DNA of 64,000 nucleotides. Origin: Aigarchaeota archaeon (lineage in GTDB: Archaea > Thermoproteota > Nitrososphaeria_A > Caldarchaeales > Calditenuaceae). The position numbers and the translations under genes are program-made. Below the pieces are notes generated by a model. The model did no database searches. It was given only the letters and a program-made list of their open reading frames with translations, and was not told the DNA's origin. Positions 25,165 to 32,556 of this stretch are shown piece after piece; position 1 is the stretch's first letter; every line of letters begins with the position of its first letter. The stretch is from NCBI GenBank assembly GCA_025059745.1, contig JANXDH010000004.1, forward strand, positions 111,783 to 175,782, read 5' to 3'.

Positions 25165-26631
25165 TCAACCGAACTTCCTTATGTAGGCCGTGGAGGTCCT
25201 CAGGTCGTAGATGGCCGCTGTGCCGACGGTGGGAATTAGACCAACCGCCCTCTGGTATGACGTCTGTTCCTGCCAGGTACCCGAATTGACCAAGGAGACG
25301 CCCTTGTACGTCGTCATAGAAGCGACGTGGACGTGGCCCGTAGCGAAAAGACTGGGTACTTCATCAATAAAGAGGTGGTCGACCTTGGTCGGTAAGACAG
25401 GGGTGGAGTCACCGAACGTTGGTGCGAGGGTCCTACACCTAATGAAGAAGGTCATCAACCTGTTGAGGTCGTTTACCAGATTGCTATAAGAGTACCCCGT
25501 GCTCGAGTGGATGACGTCGTCGAACGTCTGGCCGTGGAAGAAGAGCATGGTGTTTCCGCCTATCCTCAACTTGGCTGGGTTGCCGCAGTACGATACCTCC
25601 CTCGAGCTGTCAAGTATCTCCCTGAACCTCTGCTGTACGGGGGGTTGCGGAATGGTCTTCCTTACTGGCTCATGGTTCCCCGGGACGTAGATTATCTTGA
25701 TGTCATCTCTGACCTCCTTCAGTAACCTTCCGGCCTCTCTGAATTGATCGGATAGTGACGCCAGTGCCAGCTCCTTCTCTTGACCGGGATAGACGTAGAC
25801 GCCATCGATCAGGTCCCCGTTTATTACCAAGCACTTCACCCTCGATGCCTCTCGGGAATGGAGCCAGTCGAGGAACTCCTGAAAAGCGTCCTCAGAGAAC
25901 CTCTTACTACCTACGTGTAGATCGGATATTACACACACTTTCACGTCAGGTCCCTTCGGTCTCTCAGAGACGTTCGCTATGTCAGGGTATATGATCTCTT
26001 TGATGACGCTCGTGTTGTCCCTCTTCACCAGCCTCACTGCTACCACTACGTCAGGTACTACCTCTTCGAGAGGTTCCTGAAGTCTCCTCTCCGACGCCGG
26101 CACGTAGGCCTTGATGGATGAGGTGGGGTCCTCCAACACTAATAGAGCGCCAGATTTCGTATCGATCTTCTCGGTGACCGAACCTACAACGTAGATCTCC
26201 CTCTGTGAGGTCCTTGAGGCCTCTGATATCGATACTATGGGGAGTCCCCTCTCCTCGATGACCCTCCTCAACCTGTAGTACCTCCCTATGAGGTACGTCG
26301 TGGTCTCTTCAATATCGCCCTCTATCCATATGTCGGTGTAGTCGGGCGAGAGCACCTCTATGGTCGCTTCGTTCGATGTCTCCAACACCTCTCTCGTCCC
26401 GGCCCTCCTCGTGAGGTAATCCGATACGTGTCCGTTCTCGATATACGGAGCTTTGAACCCAGAGCTTCTCAACCAGTTTATGAGGTCAGACAGGAGTGAC
26501 TCAGGGTCGTCCGCGGCCTCAAGGAGAGAATCGATGGCCTGGGGCGTCAGTAAGTAACCGTCCTCAGTGGCCTTAGAGATTAACCTCCTCTCAACCCGCT
26601 GACGCTCATTGCTGGTGTACCTCAAGCTCAC
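25165..26631 (-). CDS. DNA polymerase D small subunit DP1
   Basis: 488 aa. The C-terminal ~270 residues are a calcineurin-like phosphoesterase: VCVISDLHVGSKRF, VINGDLIDGVYVYPG, IIYVPGNHEPVRK, MLFFHGQTFDDV and LFATGHVHVASM supply the metal ligands of the Mre11-like 3'-5' exonuclease. An OB-fold lies before it (EIYVVGSVTEKIDTKSGALLVLEDPTS). DP1 is the proofreading subunit of the replicative PolD, whose catalytic DP2 is encoded at 52.8-56.2 kb. It overlaps the end of orc1 by 26 nt in one transcription unit, a common archaeal arrangement. Confidence 0.93.
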   Translation of the reverse strand: MSLRYTSNERQRVERRLISKATEDGYLLTPQAIDSLLEAADDPESLLSDLINWLRSSGFKAPYIENGHVSDYLTRRAGTREVLETSNEATIEVLSPDYTDIWIEGDIEETTTYLIGRYYRLRRVIEERGLPIVSISEASRTSQREIYVVGSVTEKIDTKSGALLVLEDPTSSIKAYVPASERRLQEPLEEVVPDVVVAVRLVKRDNTSVIKEIIYPDIANVSERPKGPDVKVCVISDLHVGSKRFSEDAFQEFLDWLHSREASRVKCLVINGDLIDGVYVYPGQEKELALASLSDQFREAGRLLKEVRDDIKIIYVPGNHEPVRKTIPQPPVQQRFREILDSSREVSYCGNPAKLRIGGNTMLFFHGQTFDDVIHSSTGYSYSNLVNDLNRLMTFFIRCRTLAPTFGDSTPVLPTKVDHLFIDEVPSLFATGHVHVASMTTYKGVSLVNSGTWQEQTSYQRAVGLIPTVGTAAIYDLRTSTAYIRKFG

Positions 26632-27871
26632 CTATATCCCAGTCGAGGAGTGATGAAAGTATTTCATCCTGCTCTATAACGCTTTTCACCTCGTCCATCG
26701 GCACCTTCAGGGAGATCTTTCTGGTCCTCCCGTAACGGCCGAAGCTCACGACGTCGGATGATATCACGCCAAGCATATCCAGCTCGCTGAGAAGTCCGCT
26801 CACTCTCCTATCAGTTAACGGATCGACGTTAAGTTGCAGGCATAAGCTCTTGTACGCCTTGTAGACGTTTCCCGAAGTAATCTTTCCGACCCCGGACCTC
26901 ACCAGATGGTATACAGCTAATAGCACTATCCTCCCGTGAAGTGGAAGCGTCGAGAGGGCCTCATAGACCCTCCCCTGTTCTATCACGCCCAGAGCTATCT
27001 TGACGTGTCTCTCCTCCACGGTTTCTGATTGATTCCTCTCGGCTATTTCCGCAGCGACTCTAAGTAGGTCGAGGGCCCTTCTAGCGTCACCGTGCTCAGA
27101 GGCCGCTAGCGCGGCACAGAGGTTGATCACCGACTGTTGAACTGCGCCCTCTCTGAACGCGAGGCTCGCGCGCTCCGTTAAGATGTCGATCAACTCTATG
27201 GCCGTGTATGGGTGAAAGACTATCTCCTCCTCGCTCAGGCTGCTCAATACTCTTGGATCGAGCATCTCCTTGAACATCAGGTCGTTGGACACGCCTACTA
27301 TAGAGAGCTTACCGGACTCCGAACCTTCATTTATCCTAGTCAACTCGTATATGAGTGAGTCGCCATAGTTCTTCACGAGGACGTCTATCTCGTCTAGACA
27401 AGCCAGTATCAAGCAGGGGCTCTGGAGGAGAGCCGATCTAAATCTGTTGTAGACCTCGGCCTTCGATAAACCCGTGAATGGGACCTTGACGTTCACCGAT
27501 GAGCACAGCTCCGAGAGTATACGGTACTCAGTGCCTATGAGTCTGCAGTTCATGTACACGAACTTCAGGTTCGCGTTTATGGCCTCGGCCTTCTCGCTGA
27601 ACCTCCGAAAGACGTGCTTCACCACCGCGGTCTTTCCCGTACCAGTCTTACCGTAGATGAAGATGTTGCTCGGTCTCGATAGGAGGAGGCTAGGGGAGAG
27701 GATCTCGCCCAGTCTCCTTATGTGTTCCCATCTATGAGGGAGGGAGCCCGGTATATAATCGGCCCTTAGCACCTCTCTGTTAACGAGTAGGGAAGTTTTT
27801 GAGACTGAGTAAGAGAGTATATGATCGAGCGGGTCCGAGGGACCCCGATCTTTCCTATGGAGGTCCTGCAC
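26606..27871 (-). CDS. Orc1/Cdc6 replication initiator
   Basis: 421 aa. AAA+ domain with Walker A IYGKTGTGKTAVVKHV near residue 70, Walker B LILACLDEIDVLV and sensor 1 LSIVGVSNDL, then GDARRALDLLRVAAEIAE (sensor 2 region). The C-terminal winged helix has SGVGKITSGNVYKAYKSLC and TDRRVSGLLSELDMLG. It binds origin recognition boxes and loads MCM. The GTG start is about 24 nt from the TATA-like AGTATATTC, so the mRNA is probably leaderless. It lies directly beside the proposed origin. Confidence 0.95.
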   Translation of the reverse strand: MQDLHRKDRGPSDPLDHILSYSVSKTSLLVNREVLRADYIPGSLPHRWEHIRRLGEILSPSLLLSRPSNIFIYGKTGTGKTAVVKHVFRRFSEKAEAINANLKFVYMNCRLIGTEYRILSELCSSVNVKVPFTGLSKAEVYNRFRSALLQSPCLILACLDEIDVLVKNYGDSLIYELTRINEGSESGKLSIVGVSNDLMFKEMLDPRVLSSLSEEEIVFHPYTAIELIDILTERASLAFREGAVQQSVINLCAALAASEHGDARRALDLLRVAAEIAERNQSETVEERHVKIALGVIEQGRVYEALSTLPLHGRIVLLAVYHLVRSGVGKITSGNVYKAYKSLCLQLNVDPLTDRRVSGLLSELDMLGVISSDVVSFGRYGRTRKISLKVPMDEVKSVIEQDEILSSLLDWDIGELEVHQQ

Positions 27872-27894
27872 AGATATAGTAGTCCAAGGTAGAA

Positions 27895-27903
27895 TATACT
27901 ATA
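27895..27903 (-). promoter_or_regulatory. TATA box of orc1
   Basis: The minus strand reads AGTATATTC about 24 nt before the GTG start of orc1. A short inverted repeat, CTCAAC-AAGA-GTTGAG (27910-27925), lies immediately upstream and could be an operator or the autoregulatory site of the initiator. Confidence 0.5.
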
Positions 27904-27984
27904 GTTGTTCTCAACAAGAGTTGAGTCTTTATTCTATTTATCTTTATTATTTTTCCCTCCATCCTTTTTTACTAAAAATAAACC

Positions 27985-28004
27985 CTCCAATAGAAACTAT
28001 GGGG
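27985..28004 (+). promoter_or_regulatory. Origin recognition box-like site 1
   Basis: CTCCAATAGAAACTATGGGG keeps the CCA, GAAAC and terminal G-run of the archaeal ORB (approximately TTCCAGTGGAAACAAAGGGG, from memory), with two A-for-G changes in the dyad and two in the spacer. Confidence 0.5.
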
Positions 28005-28155
28005 TGCGGGTCCTAGACTATCAATCAAATATCTTCACAATTCTTAGGAGCCCTCCCTATACAAACCGGCTTATATCCTCTCATCAATCCTCTATCAACC
28101 ATAGGACCTCTATTATCAGTCATTTACTGTGAAGCTTCTGGGTAAGGTCAGATAA

Positions 28156-28175
28156 CCCCTCTTTTTCCACTGGAG
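28156..28175 (-). promoter_or_regulatory. Origin recognition box-like site 2
   Basis: On the minus strand CTCCAGTGGAAAAAGAGGGG matches the ORB pattern at about 17 of 20 positions, including the full CCAGTGGAAA dyad and the G-run. It is inverted relative to site 1, as in well-studied archaeal origins. Confidence 0.6.
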
Positions 28176-28481
28176 CACGTGGAGACGCTCCTGGTACGCT
28201 TCACTATTAGTGTTCTATGTGAATGCGGAGGGTCTTCTCCGTGACCCTAGAAGGATAATGGTAATACTATCGTATTCCGAGACGGGACATCTTTTACTGT
28301 TCTTGGAAACTCCCAAATATCTCGAGAATCCTTGGGTCTATAACCGGAATACAATATCGGGCAAATCAACGCAATACTGATAGAGTCTCTAATTGATACC
28401 CGGGTAAGGTGAAGCAGTCAATACACTTCACAAAAACCGTGCGAACTCTATCACACTCCTCGTCAGAATCGTGTGAAGAAG

Positions 28482-28862
28482 TTAATTCTTAGACCCCCCT
28501 TCACCTGATTTAATCGCGTCGTTCTTCTGTATGAGGGTCAGGACGTAATCTATCGCTCTGCAGAGGCTGTAAATTTCATCGGTCTCCATCGCCTTCGAGA
28601 GTCTGATGCTGAGCTCCTCTAACTTATTCACTAAAACGACGTCCAGCCTCCTCAGTAGATAAGGCAGTATCGCCCTCTCAACAGAGTCCTCGTCTCTTAC
28701 CTTCACTACGGGCTTTCCACAGACTACACACCTCAACTCTCCCTCTACATCGAAAAGCGGATTACCGCAGACTGGACAGACGTCGCTAAGCATCCTCGCG
28801 CCCCCCTTCAGGGCGTCCACCATCTTCCTCATCGATTCCTTCTCCTCTGCGGTCAAGATCAC
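28482..28862 (-). CDS. Zinc-ribbon protein, UPF0148/COG1645-like
   Basis: 126 aa. An N-terminal helix KESMRKMVDALKGGARML precedes a zinc ribbon, CPVCGNPLFDVEGELRCVVCG (C-x2-C...C-x2-C), then a helical tail. This is the layout of the archaeal UPF0148 family, related to the human autoantigen p27/SSSCA1. The molecular role is unknown. It lies between the proposed origin and tRNA-Pro and is transcribed toward the origin. Confidence 0.75.
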   Translation of the reverse strand: MILTAEEKESMRKMVDALKGGARMLSDVCPVCGNPLFDVEGELRCVVCGKPVVKVRDEDSVERAILPYLLRRLDVVLVNKLEELSIRLSKAMETDEIYSLCRAIDYVLTLIQKNDAIKSGEGGSKN

Positions 28863-28991
28863 TAAGTATATCGATTTGCAGCTACTTATAAACTCCGTAG
28901 ACGCGTCGACGGTTTACCAGTAAACAGCGGCTTAATTCTCCTATTACAAAATAATAAAAATATTTTATGGCGTTCATCCATAAAATGGTCC

Positions 28992-29067
28992 GGGGCCGTG
29001 GTCGAGCATGGTCTAAGATACCTGGCTCGGGCCCAGGAGGTCGCCGGTTCAAATCCGGCCGGCCCCA
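28992..29067 (+). tRNA. tRNA-Pro (anticodon CGG)
   Basis: 76 nt cloverleaf. The acceptor stem GGGGCCG pairs with CGGCCCC followed by discriminator A. The anticodon arm is CCTGG-CTCGGGC-CCAGG with anticodon CGG, and the T arm is GCCGG-TTCAAAT-CCGGC. No CCA is encoded and there is no intron. An upstream AAAAATATTTTA at about -30 is the likely TATA box. The morphogenesis cluster begins within 20 nt of its 3' end, so this gene is a natural candidate attachment site, but I find no second copy of its 3' end. Confidence 0.95.
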
Positions 29068-29083
29068 ATGAGTTCGTGTTGAC

Positions 29084-29091
29084 CAAAAATA
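29084..29091 (+). promoter_or_regulatory. CAAAAATA TATA element of the terminase operon
   Basis: CAAAAATA ends 23 nt before the GTG at 29115. This is one of nine copies of this octamer in the cluster, nearly all 22-28 nt from a start codon. Confidence 0.6.
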
Positions 29092-29114
29092 TTTAGCAGC
29101 CGGACATAAGATAC

Positions 29115-29408
29115 GTGACCGCCGTTGAACTGAGGCCGTTGATATCGAAGCTTTTCGAGATCGCGGTTAGACACGCAGAGGCCCTCGATCGGTTAGAGGT
29201 CGGCAGTAAGGAGGCCGCCTCCGTAACATCATCGTTATGCAAGCTCTTGAACGCGCTCGGCAAGTATCACGGACTATTATCAGAGGAAGAAAAGGACCTC
29301 GCCTTGATGCTGAGCAAGACGAGGAGGACCACGAAAAAGCATCACGACGCGGTAAGCAGCGCGAGAGAGCACCTGGAGATCGCCCTCAGGGAACTGGACG
29401 AGATATGA
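29115..29408 (+). CDS. Small helical protein, first gene of the terminase operon
   Basis: 97 aa, GTG start placed 23 nt after a TATA element, so leaderless. The sequence is almost wholly amphipathic helix (LISKLFEIAVRHAEALDRL, DLALMLSKTRRTTKKHHDAVSSAREHLEIALRELDEI), probably a helical hairpin or coiled coil that oligomerises. By position, before TerL, it could be the small terminase subunit, but no helix-turn-helix is evident and I do not recognise the family. Its TGA overlaps the ATG of the next gene (ATGA). Confidence 0.55.
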   Translation: MTAVELRPLISKLFEIAVRHAEALDRLEVGSKEAASVTSSLCKLLNALGKYHGLLSEEEKDLALMLSKTRRTTKKHHDAVSSAREHLEIALRELDEI

Positions 29409-29788
29409 GACCGGAGGAGCTGAGAGCTCTCGACCTGAAACCCGGCAGCAAAATAATCGTCACTTGGTTCGATGCGGCAGAGGTGAGGAAGAAATTTAAG
29501 TCACCGTCCCTACAGGACATGGAGGCAATAACCGAGGTTCAGACGTCAGGTATATTCCTCTACGTCCACGAGGCCCTGCTCTGTCCCGAGATACCGCACC
29601 TAATAATCTACGAGGGCAGATTGAAGGACAACTATCACGTCTATACGTCGATACCCCTGCCGCTCGTGAGAAACATCGAGGTGATCAAGAGGACCAAGCG
29701 GTCCCTGAAGGTGTATCCCAACCTCTACGTGATTAACATCGGCGGGAGCTGCAGCAAGAGAGTGATGAGAGTCAAGTATGGATGTTGA
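29405..29788 (+). CDS. Uncharacterised protein upstream of the terminase
   Basis: 127 aa. The ORF track begins at 29237, but the ATG at 29405 overlaps the previous stop (ATGA), and the sequence from there (MRPEELRALDLKPGSKIIVTWFDAAE) reads as a sensible N-terminus. The fold looks beta-rich: LKPGSKIIVTWFD, TSGIFLYVHEALL, HVYTSIPLPLVRNIEVIK. The opening resembles small SH3-like or DUF-type barrels. It overlaps TerL by 11 nt. Family and function unknown. Confidence 0.55.
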   Translation: MRPEELRALDLKPGSKIIVTWFDAAEVRKKFKSPSLQDMEAITEVQTSGIFLYVHEALLCPEIPHLIIYEGRLKDNYHVYTSIPLPLVRNIEVIKRTKRSLKVYPNLYVINIGGSCSKRVMRVKYGC

Positions 29789-31019
29789 GAGACTCCTCGA
29801 CCCTCCGACCTTTGCCGGCGAGGTGCTCTCGCTTCCTACCTTCCCCTACCAGTCGGAACTCCTAAGGGATCGTTCGAAGAGGATAATCGTTTGTGCGGGC
29901 AGACAGGTCGGTAAGAGCACGGCCGCCGCGATCAAGGCTATCCATTTCACCGTTACTAATCACCATGCGACCACGTTGATCGTCTCGGCCAGCGCCCGTC
30001 AGAGCGGACTGCTTTTTGAGAAGGTGAGGGAGCTGATAACTAGGTCCAGGGTCTTGAAGAGGAGCATCAGATCCCAGAGCGCCACCAAGATCGCCTTCTC
30101 TAACTCCAGCTGGATCATAGCGCTGCCCTGTGGCCGATACGGCTCGACGATCCGCGGTTACTCCGCAGACCTCTGCATAATCGATGAAGCCTCATTTGTG
30201 CCGAGCGAGGTGATAGAGATGGTTGTCCTGCCGATGTTAGCTGCTACGGACGGGACCTGTTGGATGCTCAGTACCCCTTGGGGGATGGACCACACGTTCT
30301 ACAGGGCCTGGACATCTGATGTCTGGAAGCGATATCACTGGCCCTCCAACCTCTCCCCCCTCATCACCGAGTCCTTCCTCTCGGAACAGAGGTCGTTGAT
30401 AGGCGATGAACGATTCAGGGCGGAGTATATGGCTGAGTTCGTGGGGGACCAAGATAGCTTCTTCCCCATAGGACTGCTGCGAAGGTGCGTAAGGGACTAC
30501 CATTCGTCTCTCGAGCCGGGTCTGAGATGGGGCTACGATCCTGGAGGTAGGTCCAGCAGTGCGGCGATAGTCGCGCTGAGACGCGAATGTGAGAAGTGCT
30601 ACGTTGTGTTCAAGAAGACACTGAGAAACGTCCCTTACGTCTCCGTCAATGCCTTGCTCGCCGAATTTCACAGGGAATTCCCCTTCGAGAGACTCGTGAT
30701 AGATGAGACCGGACTTGGCGGGCCTCTCTGCGAACACCTGAAGGACCTCGGAGTCCCCGTGGAGGGCGTTAAGTTGACTCAGGAGAGGGTCAGCGAGATC
30801 TTCTCAAAGCTCAAGATCGCTATGGAGGAGGGGCGGCTATTCCTGCCTCAGGACCTAGAGCTCCTCAATCACCTCAACGCGGTGATCGCTAGACCGGACT
30901 CTAGAGGTGGCTTCCGGTTCGATAAGAGGCCGGGGACCTTCGATGACCTCGCTTACGCATTGGCACTGGCCTATCACAATCTAAATAGCGGAGGGAAGCT
31001 CTACACTATCTCCTTCTGA
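29778..31019 (+). CDS. Terminase large subunit (DNA-packaging ATPase/nuclease)
   Basis: 413 aa. ATPase domain with Walker A VCAGRQVGKSTAAAI near residue 40, Walker B LCIIDEASFVP near 135 and coupling motif WMLSTPWG near 160. The nuclease domain has acidic positions in WGYDPGGRSSSAAIVALR, LVIDETGLGG and FDDLAYALALA. TerL docks on the portal and pumps DNA into the prohead, cutting the concatemer. This is the diagnostic gene of the cluster and appears intact. Its end overlaps the counter-oriented membrane-protein gene by 14 nt. Confidence 0.95.
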   Translation: MDVERLLDPPTFAGEVLSLPTFPYQSELLRDRSKRIIVCAGRQVGKSTAAAIKAIHFTVTNHHATTLIVSASARQSGLLFEKVRELITRSRVLKRSIRSQSATKIAFSNSSWIIALPCGRYGSTIRGYSADLCIIDEASFVPSEVIEMVVLPMLAATDGTCWMLSTPWGMDHTFYRAWTSDVWKRYHWPSNLSPLITESFLSEQRSLIGDERFRAEYMAEFVGDQDSFFPIGLLRRCVRDYHSSLEPGLRWGYDPGGRSSSAAIVALRRECEKCYVVFKKTLRNVPYVSVNALLAEFHREFPFERLVIDETGLGGPLCEHLKDLGVPVEGVKLTQERVSEIFSKLKIAMEEGRLFLPQDLELLNHLNAVIARPDSRGGFRFDKRPGTFDDLAYALALAYHNLNSGGKLYTISF

Positions 31020-31563
31020 TGAGGTTCGTTGCATGCCTCCTTCGATAACCTCTCAACATAGAGAACGAGACCCTATTATCGACGCCCTTTAAAACGATCA
31101 AGAGGAGGACTGCACAGAACATCAGAGCAGCGGCCAGTGGTAGGAGTATGGGGGCTAGATATCTAAAATCGCTCCTCGTCATGACCAAGATAGTCAACGC
31201 GGCGCCGTAAACGCCCGAGGCGATACCGATGAGTCGCTTTACGTTCACGTTCTCTATCTTATAAGCTAGATAGAAGACGGCCGCGAACGAGAGGACGACC
31301 GATACCAATGAGACCGCAAGCCCCTCGGGACTATAGTGCAACCTCACCTCATACCTCGGACTGTAGTAGTGCAACCTCCCATCGATGTATCTGCACTCGG
31401 AAACTGAGCACAGGAAGTCGATGGACCCTGCCGCGGAGACCTCATCTATCCCCACCCAGCTGCCCCTCTCTACCGTCTCCACAACCGGACTCGCGTGATG
31501 GACCGAGAAGTATAAGCTCAGGCCGAGGGCCACGAACGCCAAGAACCACCTTAGACCCCTCAT
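31006..31563 (-). CDS. Four-helix membrane protein in counter-oriented cassette
   Basis: 185 aa. Hydrophobic segments at residues ~5-22, ~85-105, ~112-130 and ~138-160, with a ~60-residue loop between the first and second containing two cysteines (FLCSVSECRYIDG). The loop is probably outside the cell. The ATG overlaps the stop of the preceding gene. It has no recognised family. Located between terminase and tail genes in reverse orientation, where tailed viruses often keep lysis genes, so an egress role is possible (inference). Confidence 0.55.
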   Translation of the reverse strand: MRGLRWFLAFVALGLSLYFSVHHASPVVETVERGSWVGIDEVSAAGSIDFLCSVSECRYIDGRLHYYSPRYEVRLHYSPEGLAVSLVSVVLSFAAVFYLAYKIENVNVKRLIGIASGVYGAALTILVMTRSDFRYLAPILLPLAAALMFCAVLLLIVLKGVDNRVSFSMLRGYRRRHATNLIRRR

Positions 31564-31817
31564 CTCCTCCTACCTACTAGCGTCTTCAAAAGCTGCTCCA
31601 GTATCACGGTACCGAACCCTAGTTCAGCAGCGTCCTTGGCCTCGAGAGAGACAGACGGGTCGACTGTAGTGTATCCGAGCGCAACCAGTATGGAGAGCAG
31701 CAACGTCCTCAGGAGCTTGAGGGGTGAGAACCTCTCATCACTCTTCAGGTACCCCAGAAGACCGTACAAGAGGGCAGCAAGGAGCGAAAGGACTATCGCC
31801 TCGGGATCTACTATCAC
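31560..31817 (-). CDS. Small two-helix membrane protein, holin-like
   Basis: 85 aa. Two hydrophobic helices (AIVLSLLAALLYGLLGYL and LLRTLLLSILVALGYTTV) separated by a charged turn KSDERFSPLK, then a cytosolic tail rich in K/R at the end (LLKTLVGRRR). Length and layout match small holins, but archaeal holins are poorly defined. The GTG start is exactly 23 nt from a minus-strand CAAAAATA, so it is probably leaderless. It overlaps the downstream four-helix gene by ATGA. Confidence 0.55.
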   Translation of the reverse strand: MIVDPEAIVLSLLAALLYGLLGYLKSDERFSPLKLLRTLLLSILVALGYTTVDPSVSLEAKDAAELGFGTVILEQLLKTLVGRRR

Positions 31818-31835
31818 GAGTCTTAACTTGAGTTT

Positions 31836-32060
31836 CTACGTATTTTTGTTAATGAGGTACCTGACCCCCTCACCGAACCCCAACCCGGAGAGGAACGCGA
31901 AGGCTGTCACGGCGTCGCTCACCCTACCTTCTAGCAAGAGTAGTGAGAAAGTGACCGCGGCTATCATCGCTACGCCCCCTATGACCAGGGCCATCACGTC
32001 GTCCTTGCTGATCTCGACGACGGTTCTCCCCCTCTTATAGGTGATCCGCTGTCTCTTCAC
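31836..32060 (-). CDS. Small two-helix membrane protein
   Basis: 74 aa. A basic N-terminus (KRQRITYKRGRTVVEISKDD) is followed by two helices (VMALVIGGVAMIAAVTFSLLLLE and AVTAFAFLSGLGFGEGVRYLI). It resembles small holin-like or phage membrane proteins, with no firm family. The GTG start lies 25 nt from its own CAAAAATA, which overlaps the start codon of the divergent tail gene. It is separated from the downstream pair by a second promoter, so expression of the two may differ. Confidence 0.55.
   Translation of the reverse strand: MKRQRITYKRGRTVVEISKDDVMALVIGGVAMIAAVTFSLLLLEGRVSDAVTAFAFLSGLGFGEGVRYLINKNT
31841..31848 (-). promoter_or_regulatory. CAAAAATA TATA element of the membrane-protein pair
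   Basis: On the minus strand CAAAAATA lies 23 nt from the GTG at 31817. Confidence 0.55.
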
Positions 32061-32095
32061 GTCAAAAATACTTCTCGACCCATCATATTTTTGTG
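32058..32095. promoter_or_regulatory. Face-to-face leaderless promoters with interlocked start codons
   Basis: The 38-bp interval reads CAC-GT-CAAAAATA...TATTTTTGTG. The plus CAAAAATA (32063-32070) serves the GTG at 32093. The minus copy (32086-32093) serves the GTG at 32060. The minus TATA box ends at the first base of the plus GTG codon, and the plus TATA box starts two bases from the minus start codon. Confidence 0.6.
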
Positions 32096-32518
32096 AGCCT
32101 ATCGAGGATAAACGAGATCGAGGAGGCCCTGAAGAGCCGAATCGAGTCGGTCGACGGACTCTCCGGCAGGTCCTTCATCGGACAGTACTCCTCCCCCCAG
32201 GTTCACCCTAGGGCCGAGATATATGCGGAGAGCGTCGACTTCACCGACTACACGATCAACGGGAGGGGAATGGAGGCTAACTTGAGGTTCAAGGTGGTCC
32301 TCTGGTACGTATCGGCCTCTGCGAAGGAGGGATACGAGGAGATGAAGCGCCTCGTCTGGGGGATATACGACGCCCTGATGTCAGAAAGGTCGATGGGCTT
32401 AGAGACCGATGTGAGGGTCACTCCCAACACATTCAGGATGGAGTCGGGGATCACCGCGGACAACAAGTACGGGTTCAGGTGGGAGGTCTCTTTAAGCGTC
32501 CTTATACCCGTCATATGA
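32093..32518 (+). CDS. Tail-terminator-like or minor head-tail protein
   Basis: 141 aa. An N-terminal helix (RINEIEEALKSRI) is followed by alternating beta strands (PRAEIYAESVDFTDYTI, ANLRFKVVLWYVSAS), a helix (GYEEMKRLVWGIYDALMSER) and a last strand pair (YGFRWEVSLSVLIPVI). This pattern and length resemble tail-terminator proteins (lambda gpU-like). It is directly before the tube gene, the usual place. Start by leaderless GTG, 22 nt from CAAAAATA. Assignment by context and fold pattern. Confidence 0.6.
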   Translation: MSLSRINEIEEALKSRIESVDGLSGRSFIGQYSSPQVHPRAEIYAESVDFTDYTINGRGMEANLRFKVVLWYVSASAKEGYEEMKRLVWGIYDALMSERSMGLETDVRVTPNTFRMESGITADNKYGFRWEVSLSVLIPVI

Positions 32519-32525
32519 TGGACCT

Positions 32526-32533
32526 CAAAAATA
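32526..32533 (+). promoter_or_regulatory. CAAAAATA TATA element of the tail-tube operon
   Basis: CAAAAATA ends 23 nt before ATG 32557, favouring that ATG over the GTG at 32554. Confidence 0.55.
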
Positions 32534-32556
32534 TCGAGGGAGTGTTAAGTTGAGTG

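Larger units (their letters stand above)
27926..28481. other. Gene-free region, putative chromosomal replication origin
   Basis: About 600 bp without a credible gene beside orc1. It starts with a strongly A/T- and pyrimidine-rich tract (27926-27984), a candidate duplex-unwinding element. This is followed by two sites resembling the origin recognition box, facing each other about 150 bp apart. A weaker half-site (TTGGAAAC, 28303-28310) and a 9-nt direct repeat GGGTAAGGT (about 28140 and 28402) also occur. A short inverted repeat, CTTCACA/TGTGAAG, lies near 28426-28474. Proximity to orc1 is the usual position of archaeal origins. Confidence 0.6.

Noticed and set aside
28126-28480. GGGTAAGGT and GTGAAG repeats as a CRISPR or iteron array
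   Set aside because: Only two or three irregular copies without equal spacers; noted only as minor origin repeats.
28886-29086. 66-aa minus-strand ORF containing GPAGFEPATSWARARYLRPCSTTAP
   Set aside because: It is the antisense translation of tRNA-Pro, a familiar false protein in databases.
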